Notes: generated by a model from the letters alone, not told the origin. Shown: positions 21,955 to 33,850, counted from the stretch's first letter. The stretch: 64,000 nt of DNA from Pegoplata infirma (GCA_963921195.1 OY992537.1:49171943-49235942); one strand, 5' to 3'. Numbers and translations: made by a program.

Positions 21955-22185
21955 GAATCGCCCCTAGAGGAGTGCACTGTACGACTGACCCCCATTAATT
22001 TTTACACACCCTTCACATTCCTTCTACACAAATTTACACTTTATCTCTACTTCCTAAAGGGGATCCAATACAAAATGCCATTTTTATAAAATTTTCTCCC
22101 CGCGCTCTAACTGGCCCAAAGATGCACCTAGACGAGTCAAATGTATGACCGACACTCAATATTTTTTTAATATTTTTTTTTGCTA
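21955..22185 (-). repeat. Degenerate family D fragment
   Basis: GACTGACCCCCATTAATTTTTAC, CTTTATCTCTACTTCCTAAAGGGG, CGCTCTAACTGGCCCAAAG and ATGTATGACCGAC follow the order of a D arm (compare 31830-32000) with many substitutions and no ends. Confidence 0.65.
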
Positions 22186-22972
22186 AGTGCTCAAATGACC
22201 ACTATTAAATAAAACGAAATCCATATTAGGTCATATTAATTAAAAATTAACAAAATTAACCAAATTTGACTCATAAATTCCTATAATAAACCAAATACCT
22301 AACAAAATGATTAAATTTCACAAATCCATAGCTTTATAAATTCTTCAATAAAAACATAAATACATTTAATTCCAATATTACACATAATGAAAATAGAAAA
22401 TTCCTAAGACAAATATATTTACTGTCGAATGCTAACATACCAGACTAGCTACGTAATTAAACGAAGTAATTAAATATTTTAGCACAAAATATTTTATGTA
22501 TTTTTAATACCTAAATATATGTATTTATGTTTTTGTGTTCTTTTTTGTTGGTGTTAATGTTGTTGTTGTTGTTAGCACAACATATATTAAACAACAATTA
22601 ACATGTCGTAAAATACAGTCAGATAGTAAATTCAATTAAAATGTCAATAAAATTGAATATCGTTTAGGCAGTAGCGAATATAAAAAATATCAATTACTAA
22701 AATAAAACACCAAAAATGGGAAATAAAATTATTAAAAACAGGAATCGATAAAAATACACAGTGTATAAAACAGGGTGTTTAAAGTTTTAGAAATTTAAAT
22801 TGTGGACTTAAAACGATAAACTATATAATTTAACTGTAGACAAAATCGCACAAAAAACTTTATAAAAAATCGCCGAAGTGCAAAATAACCCAAGAAATAC
22901 GAAAAATGAATTGAACCAGGTGAAATGAACAAAAATTGCCATTCAGTATTTATAAAATTATTTAAAAATAAA
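22186..22972. other. AT-rich, no gene recognised
   Basis: No repeat or gene recognised, apart from a short TTG run (22557-22575). Possibly ordinary intron or intergenic DNA. Confidence 0.4.
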
Positions 22973-23416
22973 ATTTAATTCTGAATACAATGAGCTTTAT
23001 CCTGAAATAATCCGATAACAATTGACAGAGTTCATCAAGGCAAAAAAAAAATCATCATTAGAGGTCATGTGCAATACTGCAAAAGATTTTTGGGTCGCTG
23101 AATCTGCCTTAGAATTGTTCTATCTCTTCAGGTTCTTGAGATATTTAACATAAATTGTTATGTCAAAAAACTTAATCGATAGAGCACTTTCAAGGTCAAA
23201 TTCGGATTCAGCACACTAAAACACATAAAATTATGGTACGTGACCTCTTGTGATGTTCGTTTTATTTTTTGTTTGCTCGGGTTATCCGAATGGTGATTTC
23301 TAAATTTTCTTTTTTAAAAAATTTTTCTTTTTTAGAAAAATTGTCACAACTCTGTCAAATGTCATCCAATTTTTTCCGAATAAAGCTCATCGTATTTAGA
23401 ATTAAATTTTCTTAAT
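22973..23416. mobile_element. 444-bp TIR element
   Basis: Left TTTAATTCTGAATACAATGA GCTTTATC...TTGACAGAGTT and right AACTCTGTCAA...AATAAAGCTCATCGTATTTAGAATTAAA are inverted over about 60 bp. The interior has GAATCTGCC and GGATTCAGC words in inverted order. Single copy in the window; no protein. Confidence 0.65.
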
Positions 23417-23920
23417 GACTGATTTTAAAAATATGAATGTTGTTGAATCAACTATGCCAGAAAAAAATCAAAAAACTCGAAAAAGTTTCAAAATACAACA
23501 AAAAAATTAGATATTATTGAAAAAAATCAATACTTATCTTCCTTATATGTATTGACGTACATAAAATTTGTATTTTTTGTCTATCCAAAACAGTTCAAAA
23601 ATTGAAATCGGTTAAAACGTTTCTGAGTTACACGTGGTTTTTTAAGAATAAAAGTTCTTTTGACAAAAACTTAAAATTTGAGGGTGGGTGGCAAGATTGA
23701 TGGGCATTTTTGTGATCTTTTCGACGGGACCTACAACCTAGCTCATTTGAAAAAAAAAAAAAAATTTTGTTTTTTTGTAGCACAGTGTAATTCATATCAG
23801 GTTATTTTTTTGTCTCTTTTTATCAAAAAAAAATATGTTTTTTTCATCAAAAAACTTTTTTTATGAATTTTTTTCATCAAAAACTTTTTTATGAATTTTT
23901 TTTCATCAAAATTTTTTTAA
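23417..23920. other. AT-rich spacer and T-rich microsatellite
   Basis: 23417-23760 has no recognised feature apart from AGCTCATTTG at its end. 23780 has GCACAGTGTAA, the terminus of the CACAGTG foldbacks, without the rest. 23800-23920 is TTTTTCATCAAA microsatellite leading into family A. Confidence 0.45.
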
Positions 23921-25575
23921 CATGATAATGTTTTTAGGCTGGTGTCTAATTTTAAAAAAGTTGCAGGTCGCCACCTCAGTTTGACTATATAAGCTAACAA
24001 TTAACGAAAAAGAAAACAAAAATTATTATTTTCATTTTCTTAAAACAAAAAATTTTAATAACTTGGGTTTGTAACTTGGATAATAATTCACCTCGTGGTG
24101 AATAACCCCGATTTTCACTAGCTGGTGAATAAAAAGTATTTTTTTTTTTCATCAATTTTTTTTTTCATCAATTTTTTTTTTCATAAATTTCTTTTTCATC
24201 ATACTTTTTTTTCATCATTTTTTTTATCAAATTTTTTTTTTCATTAAATTTTTTTTTCATGATTTTTTTTTTTCATCATATTTTTTTTTCATCAATTTTT
24301 TTCCCGTCAATTTTTTTTTTTCCATAAACTTTTTTTTTCATCAAATTTTTTTTATACCCTCCAACCACAGTATGGGGGTATACTCACCTTGTCATTCCGT
24401 TTGTAACGCATCGAAATATCGGTTGGGAACCCCATAAAGTATATATATTATTGATCCATGATCGATCCTAAGACATTCCATGAATGTCCGTCTGTCTGTA
24501 GATAACACTATGCAGTCCAAAATAAAACAGCTAGACTCCTGAAGTTTGGCACAAATATGTCTCATGTTCATAGGCAGGCTAAGTTCGTGAATGGGCAAAA
24601 TCGGGCCAGGGGGAAAAAAGTTCCCCTTTGAAGAACTGAACAAACCTCTGAAAAAATACACTTTTTTACATGTTTTTTTGTATTTTTGTTAAATAAATGA
24701 AACAAGGTGCTCTCAACGTCCCCCACTGACCCCATCAACCCACGCCCCACCCCTAAAAAAAACGCCCCTGACAAAATTTTTTTCTTATTTTTTTTTTTTA
24801 TATTTTAAAGGGTATAAACGATTCGGCACAGGCGAATTTAACACTCTCACTTGTTTTTCATAAAATTTTTTTTTTCATCTTTTTTTTTTTATCAAATTTT
24901 TTTTTCATCAATTTTTTTTTTTTCATCAAATTTTTTTTTCATCATTTTTTTTTTTTTTCATATTTTTTTTTTTTCATAAATTTTTTTTTTTTCGTAAATT
25001 TTTTGCTATCATATTTTTTTTCATAAATTTTTTTTCATCAAATGTTTTTAATAAATTTTTTATTATCAATTTTTTTCTCACCAAAAAATTTTTTTTTCAT
25101 ATTTTTTTTTCATCAATTTTTTTTACATAAAAAAATTTTTCTCTTCATCAAAAAAATTAATCAAAAACTTTTTTCATCAAATTTTTTTTTCACCAAAAAT
25201 TATGGGTTCATTAATTTTTTTTTAACATAATTTTGTTTTTCGTGAAAAAAAATCATAAAAATTTTCCATTTGGTTATCAAATGTCCATAAAACAAGTGAG
25301 AGTGTTATATTCTTTGGTGCCGAATCTTTTATACTCTCCAAAATGTAAAAACACTGTTTTGCACTTATTTTTGCACTCACTTACGAAATGTACAGCTCTT
25401 TTGGTTTTTTAATGGGGTCCTCGCCTGATATTTCAATTCGTTTTGCATGGAAAAGCAAAGTAATATAACATTATTTTTTCTAAAAAATCTTTGCTTTGGC
25501 ATGTACACCCAAATCTTCCGCAAAACATTATTATGATTTAATGTTTTGGGCAAGAGTACAAAATTCGCAGGCATT
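23921..25575 (+). mobile_element. Family A, copy 2 (with family E inserted)
   Basis: Left CATGATAATGTTTTTAGGCT (23921), right CCGCAAAACATTATTATG (to 25535, one substitution), then the conserved tail to 25575. Palindromes at about 24088-24103 and 24113-24129 (the second changed to TTCACTAGCTGGTGAA). A nearly complete family E copy (24353-24856) has inserted in the microsatellite; the older, deleted E relic common to all A copies is at about 25288-25470 on the minus strand. Confidence 0.75.
24353..24856 (+). mobile_element. Family E, copy 1
   Basis: Starts TATACCCTCCAACCACAGTATGGGGGTATA and ends GGGTATAAACGATTCGGCACAGGCGAATTTAACACTCTCACTTG. The start can pair with the GGGTATA near the end, and ATTCGGCACAGGCGAAT forms a terminal hairpin. 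Core has the phrases ACGCATCGAAATATCGGT, ACCCCATAAAGTATATAT and GTCCGTCTGTCTG. No protein. Confidence 0.75.
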
Positions 25576-26280
25576 TTTTTTTTAATATTTTTCCTAAACA
25601 TTTATTTTCTCATCAAGTTTTTTTTTATCAAAAACTTTTTATTCATAAATTTTTTATAAGTTTTTTTTCATCAAAAATTTCTTTTTATCAACATTTTTTT
25701 TTTATTGTTTTTTGACCAAAATTATTTTTTTTACCAAGTTTAAACTTATTCTAAAAAATGTTTATTATTAAATAAATTTTAGAATTTTGAGGTTTTTAAT
25801 TCAATAGTTATAAGAAACGTGCCAATAGTCCCCGGTAGCTATTTTTGTCCCCTTAAAATCACATTTTGAAGTTTATAAGAATATTATCAAATTTATTTTG
25901 ATTAAATTTTTTTTTACATCAAAATTGTTTTAATGTCATTCAATTTTGTTTTAATCAAAATTTTTATTTTTCGTTTATTTTTTCATTAAAAATTGTTCCT
26001 TTGTCTTTTTTTATCAAAAAATTTTTGTTTTTTTTTGTTATCAGCATTTTATTTTTTTATCAACATTTTTTCATCAAAAAAAAATTTTTTATAAATTTTT
26101 TTCATCAAAAACTTATTTTTAAGAATTTTTATTTTTTTATCAACATTTTTTTTTTAATATTTTCTTTATCAATTTTTTTTTTATCAAAAACTTATTATTC
26201 ACAATTTTGTTTATCAAAAAATTTTTTTATCAAAATTTTTTTCTTAATTGTTTTTTAACCAAAATTACTATTTTTACCAA
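25576..26280. repeat. T-rich TTTTTATCAAAA microsatellite
   Basis: Same texture as the family A interior but without its conserved blocks, interrupted at 25750-25890 by a short plain stretch. Frames with many Phe, Ile and Lys codons here are artefacts of the T runs. Confidence 0.7.
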
Positions 26281-26560
26281 GTAATTGAGACGAAGCTCTG
26301 GTTTAACATATTTTACAGAAATCCAATCAGAGGGACAACAGGCGTAAAAATAAGTTTTGTGATATTTATTATTTTTAAATGTAATTATCGTCAATATATT
26401 ATGTTTGTTTTTTGTTTAATAATAATAAAAATTGTTTTGTGTATTTATTCAGACCCCCGAAGATGATTAGCGACGGTAATTGAAATATTGGGAATAATAA
26501 AAATATTTAAATAAAAATCAAAAGTTTTTTATTTATTCAACGACCTGCAGCCAAACTAAA
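26281..26560 (+). other. Possible retroelement 3' tail
   Basis: CAGACCCCCGAAGATGATTAG followed by GACGGTAATTGAAATATTGG and AATAATAAAAATATTTAAATAAA looks like the 3' end of an insect retroelement, where CTGAAGATG...GAAA motifs, some acting as hammerhead ribozymes in Penelope-like elements, are common. Here the CUGA core reads CCGA and stem III is weak, so any ribozyme would be inactive. No reverse transcriptase is visible. Confidence 0.3.
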
Positions 26561-27974
26561 ACAACAAATAATTTGGTATTAACATCACCATTCATTGGAG
26601 GCTTGCAGGAACAAAATAGAATCACGCATTACAGGAAAAACGCAATATAAACACAATGCAATTTTTTATTTACATATATAAATTTAAAATAATTAATGTT
26701 AGCTTTAATTTTCCACTTCATATTTAATTGTTTTGTTTTAAAAATATATGCAGTATTTGTCTATCACTAACAATAAGTAGTTGGTTAAGTTCTTAAAGAG
26801 GAAACTTTATTCCCCTGTTCCGATTTTGCCCATTTCCGAACTTAAAGAGATCTTTAGGGAATAAAAACTTTAAAAAAAATTACACTATCAACTGTGATTT
26901 AAATCCTTGCAAAAATTTAAAATTTAAAAAAAAAATATATATATATAATATTGCAAATTCAGGTACAGGTGTATTTTATATTATAAACAACATCAAACCC
27001 TTATCCACAAAATTAATTTCTCTTTCCAAAAAAAAAAAACTATAAATAACAAAAACTAAACCTAAATACAGCAGCATTATCATTATAAAGTGTTTGGTCA
27101 CTTAACACAAGCAACCAACTACGAAAAAAAATTATCACCTGCAAGGACTGTCCTTAATTTTAAATGCCACTCAATCTTTCAAAAACAAAAAACTTTACTT
27201 AACTCATATTTTCTAACAAATAAATACAATAACCTTTTAAAAACAAAATTGAAGACATTGATAAATTTTTTATGCAAAAGACCTGATAAACTTTTTAAAC
27301 CGTTGAAAAATAAAACTAAACAGCAGCAACTCACAAAAACCAAATCCTTCAAAAAATGAAAAAAAAACGTCGGTGATAAATTGAAACTTAAATTAGCCAC
27401 TTTATAGAAAAGCCAGCAAAAACGATAAAGCTAGAAAATTCTAACCTAAAAAATCTTCTACTTCATTATCATCATCATACTCAACAACTCAAACTCAACT
27501 GCATTTAAGTACTATTGATGTTCAACAGGATTTTCATTCTATACATAAACTTGTGTTTTATCTTGTCGATAAGAAAAGGAAAGAAAACAAATTTAAAAAA
27601 AAGGATGTTTGTTCGATGTTAAATTTCTGTAGGTATTTGTAAATAACTGTGTATTATGCTGTCAAAGTCTTACAGTCAAAATTAATATCATCAATCATTT
27701 GGTTGTTATTTTTTTTGTTTTTTTTTGTGTTAGTATAAAATTGAAGACAGCTAAAGAAAGTTAAGTTATTTTATCAAAAAAAAATAATATAATAGAAAAA
27801 AGTGTTAGCTTGTCTTAAGTTTTTTTTATTCTAAACGACCTTCAATTTATTTTTTTATTTTTTAAAAACACTTAACTTTTTAATAAGATAGTCAGATTTA
27901 GCGAAGTTGTGAGTAAAACGATGTTTTATTAAATAATTTTTTAATATTCTATATTTTTTTACAGGAAAATTTTT
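26561..27974. other. Less repetitive AT-rich DNA
   Basis: Little of this matches other parts of the window, so it may be host intron or intergenic sequence. An 89-codon frame (27090-27359, plus) is lysine and asparagine rich with no domain recognised, as expected by chance in A-rich DNA. A TATATATA run is at 26936-26949. Confidence 0.4.
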
Positions 27975-30330
27975 TTAGAATCTGATACTTAGGAAAAATT
28001 TCAGAATTTGAGACTTTTTCTATAAGAAAAGTATCTCAGAATCTGAGACTTTTTCTATAAGAAAAATGTCTCGGAATCTGAGACTTTTTCTATAGGAAAA
28101 ATGTCTCGGAATCTGAGACTTTTTCTATAAGAAAAATGTCTCAGAATCAGAGACTTTTTCTATTAGAAAAATGTCTCAGAATCTGAGACTTTTCTATAAG
28201 AAAAATGTCTCAGAATCTGAAACTTTTTCTATAAAAAAATGTCTCAGAATCTGAAACTTTTTCTATAAAAAAATGTCTCAGAATCTGAGACCTTTTCTAT
28301 AAGAAAAATGTCTCAGAATCTGAGACTTTTTCTATAAAAAAAATGTCTCAGAATCTGAGACTTTTTCTATAAGAAAAATATCTAAGAATCTGAGACATTT
28401 TTAATGAGAAAAATATTTCAGAATCTGAGACTTTTTTCTATAAGAAAAATGTCTCAGAATCTGAGACTTTTTTCTATAAGAAAAATGTCTCAGAATCTGA
28501 AACTTTTTTCTATAAGAAAAATGTCTCAGAATCTGAGACTTTTTTCTATAAGAAAAATGTCTCAGAATCTGAGACTTTTTTCTATAAGAAAAATGTCTCA
28601 GAATCTGAGACTTTTTCTATAAGAAAAATATCTAAGAATCTGAGACATTTTTAATGAGAAAAATATTTCAGAATCTGAGACTTTTTTCTATAAGAAAAAT
28701 GTCTCAGAATCTGAGACTTTTTTCTATAAGAAAAATGTCTCAGAATCTGAGACTTTTTCTATAAAAAAAATGTCTCAGAATCTGAGACTTTTTCTATAAG
28801 AAAAATATCTAAGAATCTGAGACATTTTTAATGAGAAAAATATTTCAGAATCTGAGACTTTTTTCTATAAGAAAAATGTCTCAGAATCTGAGACTTTTTT
28901 CTATAAGAAAAATGTCTCAGAATCTGAGACTTTTTTCTATAAGAAAAATGTTTCAGAATCTGAGACTTTTTTCTATAAGAAAAATGTCTCAGAATCTGAG
29001 ACATTTTTCTATAAGAAAAATGTCTCAGAATCTGAGACTTTTTTCTATAAGAAAAATGTCTCAGAATCTGAGACTTTTTTCTATAAGAAAAATGTCTCAG
29101 AATCTGAGACTTTTATCTATAAGAAAAATGTCTCAGAATCTGAGACTTTTTTCTATAAGAAAAATGTCTCAGAATCTAAGACTTTTTCTATAAGAAAAAT
29201 GTCTCAGAATCTAAGACTTTTTCTATAAGAAAAATGTCTCAGAATCTGAGACTTTTTCTATAAGAAAAATGTCTCAGAATCTGAGACTTTTTTCTATAAG
29301 AAAAATGTCTCAGAATCTGAGACTTTTTTCTATAAGAAAAATGTCTCAGAATCTGAGACTTTTTTCTATAAGAAAAATGTCTCAGAATCTGAGACTTTTT
29401 TCTATAAGAAAAATGTCTCAGAATCTGAGACTTTTTTCTATAAGAAAAATGTCTCAGAATCTGAGACTTTTTTCTATAAGAAAAATGTCTCAGAATCTGA
29501 GACTTTTTTCTATAAGAAAAATGTCTCAGAATCTGAGACTTTTTTCTATAAGAAAAATGTCTCAGAATCTGAGACTTTTTTCTATAAGAAAAATGTCTCA
29601 GAATCTGAGACTTTTTTCTATAAGAAAAATGTCTCAGAATCTGAGACTTTTTCTATAAGAAAAATGTCTCAGAATCTGAGACTTTTTCTATAAGAAAAAT
29701 TTCTCAGAATCTGAGACTTTTTCTATAAGAAAAATGTCTCAGAATCTGAGACTTTTTCTATAAGAAAAATGTCTCAGAATCTGAGACTTTTTCTATAAGA
29801 AAAATGTCTCAGAATCTGAGACTTTTTCTATAAGAAAAATGTCTCAGAATCTGAGACTTTTTCTATAAGAAAAATGTCTCAGAATCTGAGACTTTTTCTA
29901 TAAGAAAAATGTCTCAGAATCTGAGACTTTTTCTATAAGAAAAATGTCTCAGAATCTGAGACTTTTTCTATAAGAAAAATGTCTCAGAATCTGAGACTTT
30001 TTCTATAAGAAAAATGTCTCAGAATCTGAGACTTTTTCTATAAGAAAAATGTCTCAGAATCTGAGACTTTTTCTATAAGAAAAATGTCTCAGAATCTGAG
30101 ACTTTTTCTATAAGAAAAATGTCTCAGAATCTGAGACTTTTTCTATAAGAAAAATGTCTCAGAATCTGAGACTTTTTCTATAAGAAAAATGTCTCAGAAT
30201 CTGAGACTTTTTCTATAAGAAAAATGTCTCAGAAGCTGATACTTTTTTATAAGAAAAATGTCTCAGAAGCTGAGACTTTTTCTAGAAGAAAAATGTCTTA
30301 GAATCTGAGTTTTCTTTAAGTTTTCTTTAC
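27975..30330 (+). repeat. Tandem satellite, two-hairpin 35/36-bp unit
   Basis: About 66 head-to-tail units. The 35-bp unit is exactly GTCTCAGAATCTGAGAC (a 17-nt inverted repeat with 8-bp arms), TTTTTCTATAAGAAAAA (a 17-nt inverted repeat with 7-bp arms), plus one T. Blocks: 27975-28400 mixed; 28400-28850 with a higher-order insert (units ending ATTTTTAATGAG at about 28377, 28624 and 28804); 28850-29650 mostly 36-bp units (six T); 29650-30220 almost identical 35-bp units; edges degenerate. In the 36-bp block a 12-residue frame MSQNLRLFSIRK repeats, because 36 is divisible by three. An older, diverged array of the same unit is at 3.6-5.8 kb. Confidence 0.95.
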
Positions 30331-31184
30331 AAAAAACCCGTAGTTAAGTCCTTTTGTACTTAAGCCAATAATATGCAAAAACATAGTATGTATGTAGTAT
30401 GTCGTAATCCTCTAAACATCATAAACTATGTACTATACTTCATGCGCATCATTGCATTTGAATACAAAATGCATGTTGTACATAATGCGACAAATTTAAT
30501 TTGAGCGTTAGAATGTTAAACAAACAAGATGAAAAATGTAGGAAAAAAAGGAACTGTTAAAAGTTTGCAAAGCATTTGGAAAATCACAAAAATCAAAATA
30601 TTACATTCAAATATGAACTCGAATATAATCTGATACAGTGATTCCCAAACTTTTTGTTGGGCGTCATGCCAAAGTTTCACTTTGGCACTTTTTGGAAAAA
30701 GTGGTATTATTACATCATTATATAACCTTATTTCAATAGGTATGCCTTCGAAATTTGTCTGGTTTATTCATTTTGTATAAATAGTTGCTCCAAATGTTAA
30801 CGAAATCGGACCATTTTTACTTCTGCCCAATTTTCACATAAATCTCTAAAAATACATTAAAATATGAATTATTTGATTAAAATTTTGGTGTAGGTATTGA
30901 ACTGGTTTATCGGTAACTTAATTACCTCTTATCAAAATTTTACCATTTTTAGACTTATTTCCCGTATAAAAATTTTGCCTGAAATTCATCGGTCTATGTT
31001 TTTATGACCGCTCTTGACTGACTATAATTTTCACTATAATACAAAAAAAACAAACTTGGAACTTTTCTTTCAGTTAGTATTAAAACACTTTATTTTTGGT
31101 GCACCTTTTGCGTGAGAGGTTTTTTTACGTATGTGTAAAATTTTTCGATTCGTTAAAGCTTTAGGAAAGTTATAACACATATAT
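30331..31184. other. AT-rich spacer with a hAT-like left end
   Basis: 30331-30635 has no recognised feature. At 30636 CAGTGATTCCCAAACTTTTT is close to the CAGTGGTTCCCAAACTTTTT terminus seen in many hAT elements, followed by inverted GCCAAAGT/ACTTTGGC. No matching right end was found before the D copy, so it is probably truncated. Confidence 0.45.
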
Positions 31185-33212
31185 ATGGGGCATTCCATGT
31201 GAAATCGGACACTTTGAAAAACTTTTTTTTTTTATTTTCCCAATTTGCTTACAGTTTTTAGTACCCTTCGAAAACTCCTTCGTGGTAAATTTTCAGATTT
31301 TTTTGATGACCCGTTCAAAAGATATCGAATTTTTAAAAATTGGTAGTTTGTTCCTTTACTCAAATTTCTTTTAATCATAACTTCTTCACTAATGATCCAA
31401 ATTTAAATTTTTTTTTTTTCAAAATTTTTGTTTTTTTACGTACTTTTAAAAAAAAAATCCCAAAAAATTCTTAAAAGCGCTCTAGTATGCGATTTTTAAG
31501 TTTTAAAATTTAAATCTCATTTTTGAAAATGTTTGTACTCTTCGATTTTTTTTTAATTTTTTTGTGTAAACTTCTATCAATTCTACAAGTTTTTTGCCCA
31601 GGAGGATCGTGGGATAACGATTATTACTATTTTTTAAAATTTTTTTAAAAAATTTTATTGTAATTTTTGTGTAAAACTTCTATCAATTCTACAAATTTTT
31701 GCCCAGGAGGATCATGGGATAACGATTATTACTATTTTTTAAAATTTTTTTAAAAAATTTTATTGTAATTTTCCAATCTTAAAATCATTTCTACTGCTCC
31801 AATCGTGCGTCATAGAGGGGTCATTTATAAGACCGACCCCCATTAATTTTTACGTCTTAACATTTCTTTGGAACAAACTAATACCCTATCTTCAATTTCT
31901 AAGGGGGCTTCCACACAAAACGAAATTTTTTAAAATTTGCTCCAACCGCTCTAACTGCCCTAATAGTGCCCTTAGCGCAACAAAATGTATGATCGACCCA
32001 CAATATTTTTTTAGTCTAAACATTTTTTCTGAACACACCTACCCTCTATCTTAAACTGTTAAGGCGGCCCCTATACAATTTTTTTTATTTTTTGTAAATT
32101 TGTTTTATTTAATCAGCTTCTACCGGTCCAATGGTGCGTCCGAGAGGGGTCATTAGTGAGACAGACCCCCATTTATTTTTACCCTAAAACATTTCAAAAC
32201 ATACCTACGCCCTATCTCCACTCCCTAAGTAGGCTCCCATACAAATAACAGTTGGATATCTCAACTCCCTAAGCCTACTTAGGGAGTTGAGATAGGGCGT
32301 AGGTATATTTTGAAAAAATGTTGTAGGGTAAAAAAGAATGGGGTCGGTCTCACTAATGACCCCTCTTGGACGCACCATTGGACCGGTAGAAGCTGATTAA
32401 ATAAAACAAATTTACAAAAAATAAAAAAAATTGTATGGGGACCGCCTTAACAATTACAGATAGAGGGTAGGTGTGTTCAGAAAAAATGTTTGTACTAAAA
32501 AAAATTGTGGGTCGGTCATACATTTTGTTGGTCTAAGGGCACTATTAGGGCAGTTAGAGCGGTTGGAGCAAATTTAAAAAAATGTCGTTTTGTGTGGGAG
32601 CCCCCTTAGAAATTGGAGATAGGGTATTAGTTTGTTCCAAAGAATGTTAAGACGTAAAAATTAATGGGGGTCGGTCTTGGAAATTACCCCTCTATGACAC
32701 ACCATTGGAGCAGTAGAAATGATTTAAAGATTGAAAAATTACAAAAAAAATTTTCAAAAAATTTAAAAAAAATAGTAATAATCGTTATCCCACGATCCTC
32801 CTGGGCAAAAAATTTGTAGAATCGATAGAAGTTTTACACAAAAAAATTTCAAAAAAATCGAAGAATACAAACATTTTAAAAAATGAGATTTAAATTTAAA
32901 ACTTAAAAATCGCATACTAGAGCGTTTTTAAGAATTTTTCGGGATTTTTTTTTTAAAAACTACGTAAAAAAACAAAAATTTTGAAAAAAAAAATTTAAAT
33001 TTGGACCATTATTCAAGAAGTTATGAGTAAAAGAAGTTTGAGTAAAGGAACAAACTACCAATTTTTAAAAATTCGATATCTTTTGAGCGGGTCATCTAAA
33101 GAATCTGAAAATTTACCACGAATGAGTTTTCGAAGGGTATTTAAAACTGTAAACAAATTGGGAAAATCTAAAAAAAAAAAAAATTCAAAGTATGCGATTT
33201 GACATGGCCCAT
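31185..33212. mobile_element. Foldback family D, copy 3 (most complete)
   Basis: Left ATGGGGCATTCCATGTGAAATC and right GATTTGACATGGCCCAT enclose 2 kb that is palindromic except near the centre (about 32240-32290, where CTCAACTCCCTAAG meets CTTAGGGAGTTGAG). An internal direct duplication of about 105 bp (TGTGTAAACTTCTATCAATT... at 31560 and 31667) makes the left arm longer than the right. ATATAT on both sides. No protein. Confidence 0.9.
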
Positions 33213-33850
33213 ATATAAGTTTATCATTCCGCTTGTAACACCTCGAAATATTACTCTAGGACCCCATAAAGTATATATATTCATGATCCTCGATCGATTT
33301 TAAGACGATCTAGCGACGTCCGTCCGTCTCTATTTGTGTTGAAAACACGCTAACTCTTGAAAGACTTTACGGAGGCTCCTGACATTTGGCATATATGTTG
33401 GTCATTTACCGGGTCAGGTTGGTATTGAAGTCCAGTGAAATCGGTGTAGTGGTTCAAAAGTTATAGATAAAAGACTGAATTTCGGTAAGGGTTTTTCGTG
33501 AATTTACGATATAAAAAGCATGGTTACTTTCTAAAGGCAATTCTTAGTATGATAAAGCTAGGAAAATATATTTGTCGTTCCCCTGGCCTAGCTCGTATTG
33601 AAATTCAGCCGAATTCGTCTAATGGTTCAAAAGTTATTAGCAAAACCGTGAATTTAAAATTAGTTTCACATTAAATGAACGTGTTGAAACCCCGTTAAAA
33701 ATGTTTTAAAAATATTGGTAAGTCATAAAAATATTTAACAAGGTTGTTTTACCACATAAAAATAATTTTACACTAAAAAAATATCCACTCGAAAAAAATT
33801 TTACCTCAAAAAAAAATTTACACTCAAAAAAAAAAGTATTTTTTTTTTAA
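33213..33850 (+). mobile_element. Family E, copy 2
   Basis: TATCATTCCGCTTGTAACAC, GACCCCATAAAGTATATATA, GTCCGTCCGTCTC, GCATATATGTTGGTCATTTA, TGGTTCAAAAGTTAT in the usual E order. The extreme left end is replaced by the D copy, and the right end fades into poly-A/T before family A copy 3. This longer E subtype matches 45531-46150 and 62944-64000. Confidence 0.7.

Noticed and set aside
28404..29658. Protein genes encoding a 12-residue repeat
   Set aside because: The frames exist only where the satellite unit is 36 bp, lack start and stop context, and vanish when one T is lost.
27975..30330. CRISPR-like regular array
   Set aside because: There are no unique spacers: the entire 35/36-bp unit repeats without variable segments, and the setting is eukaryotic.
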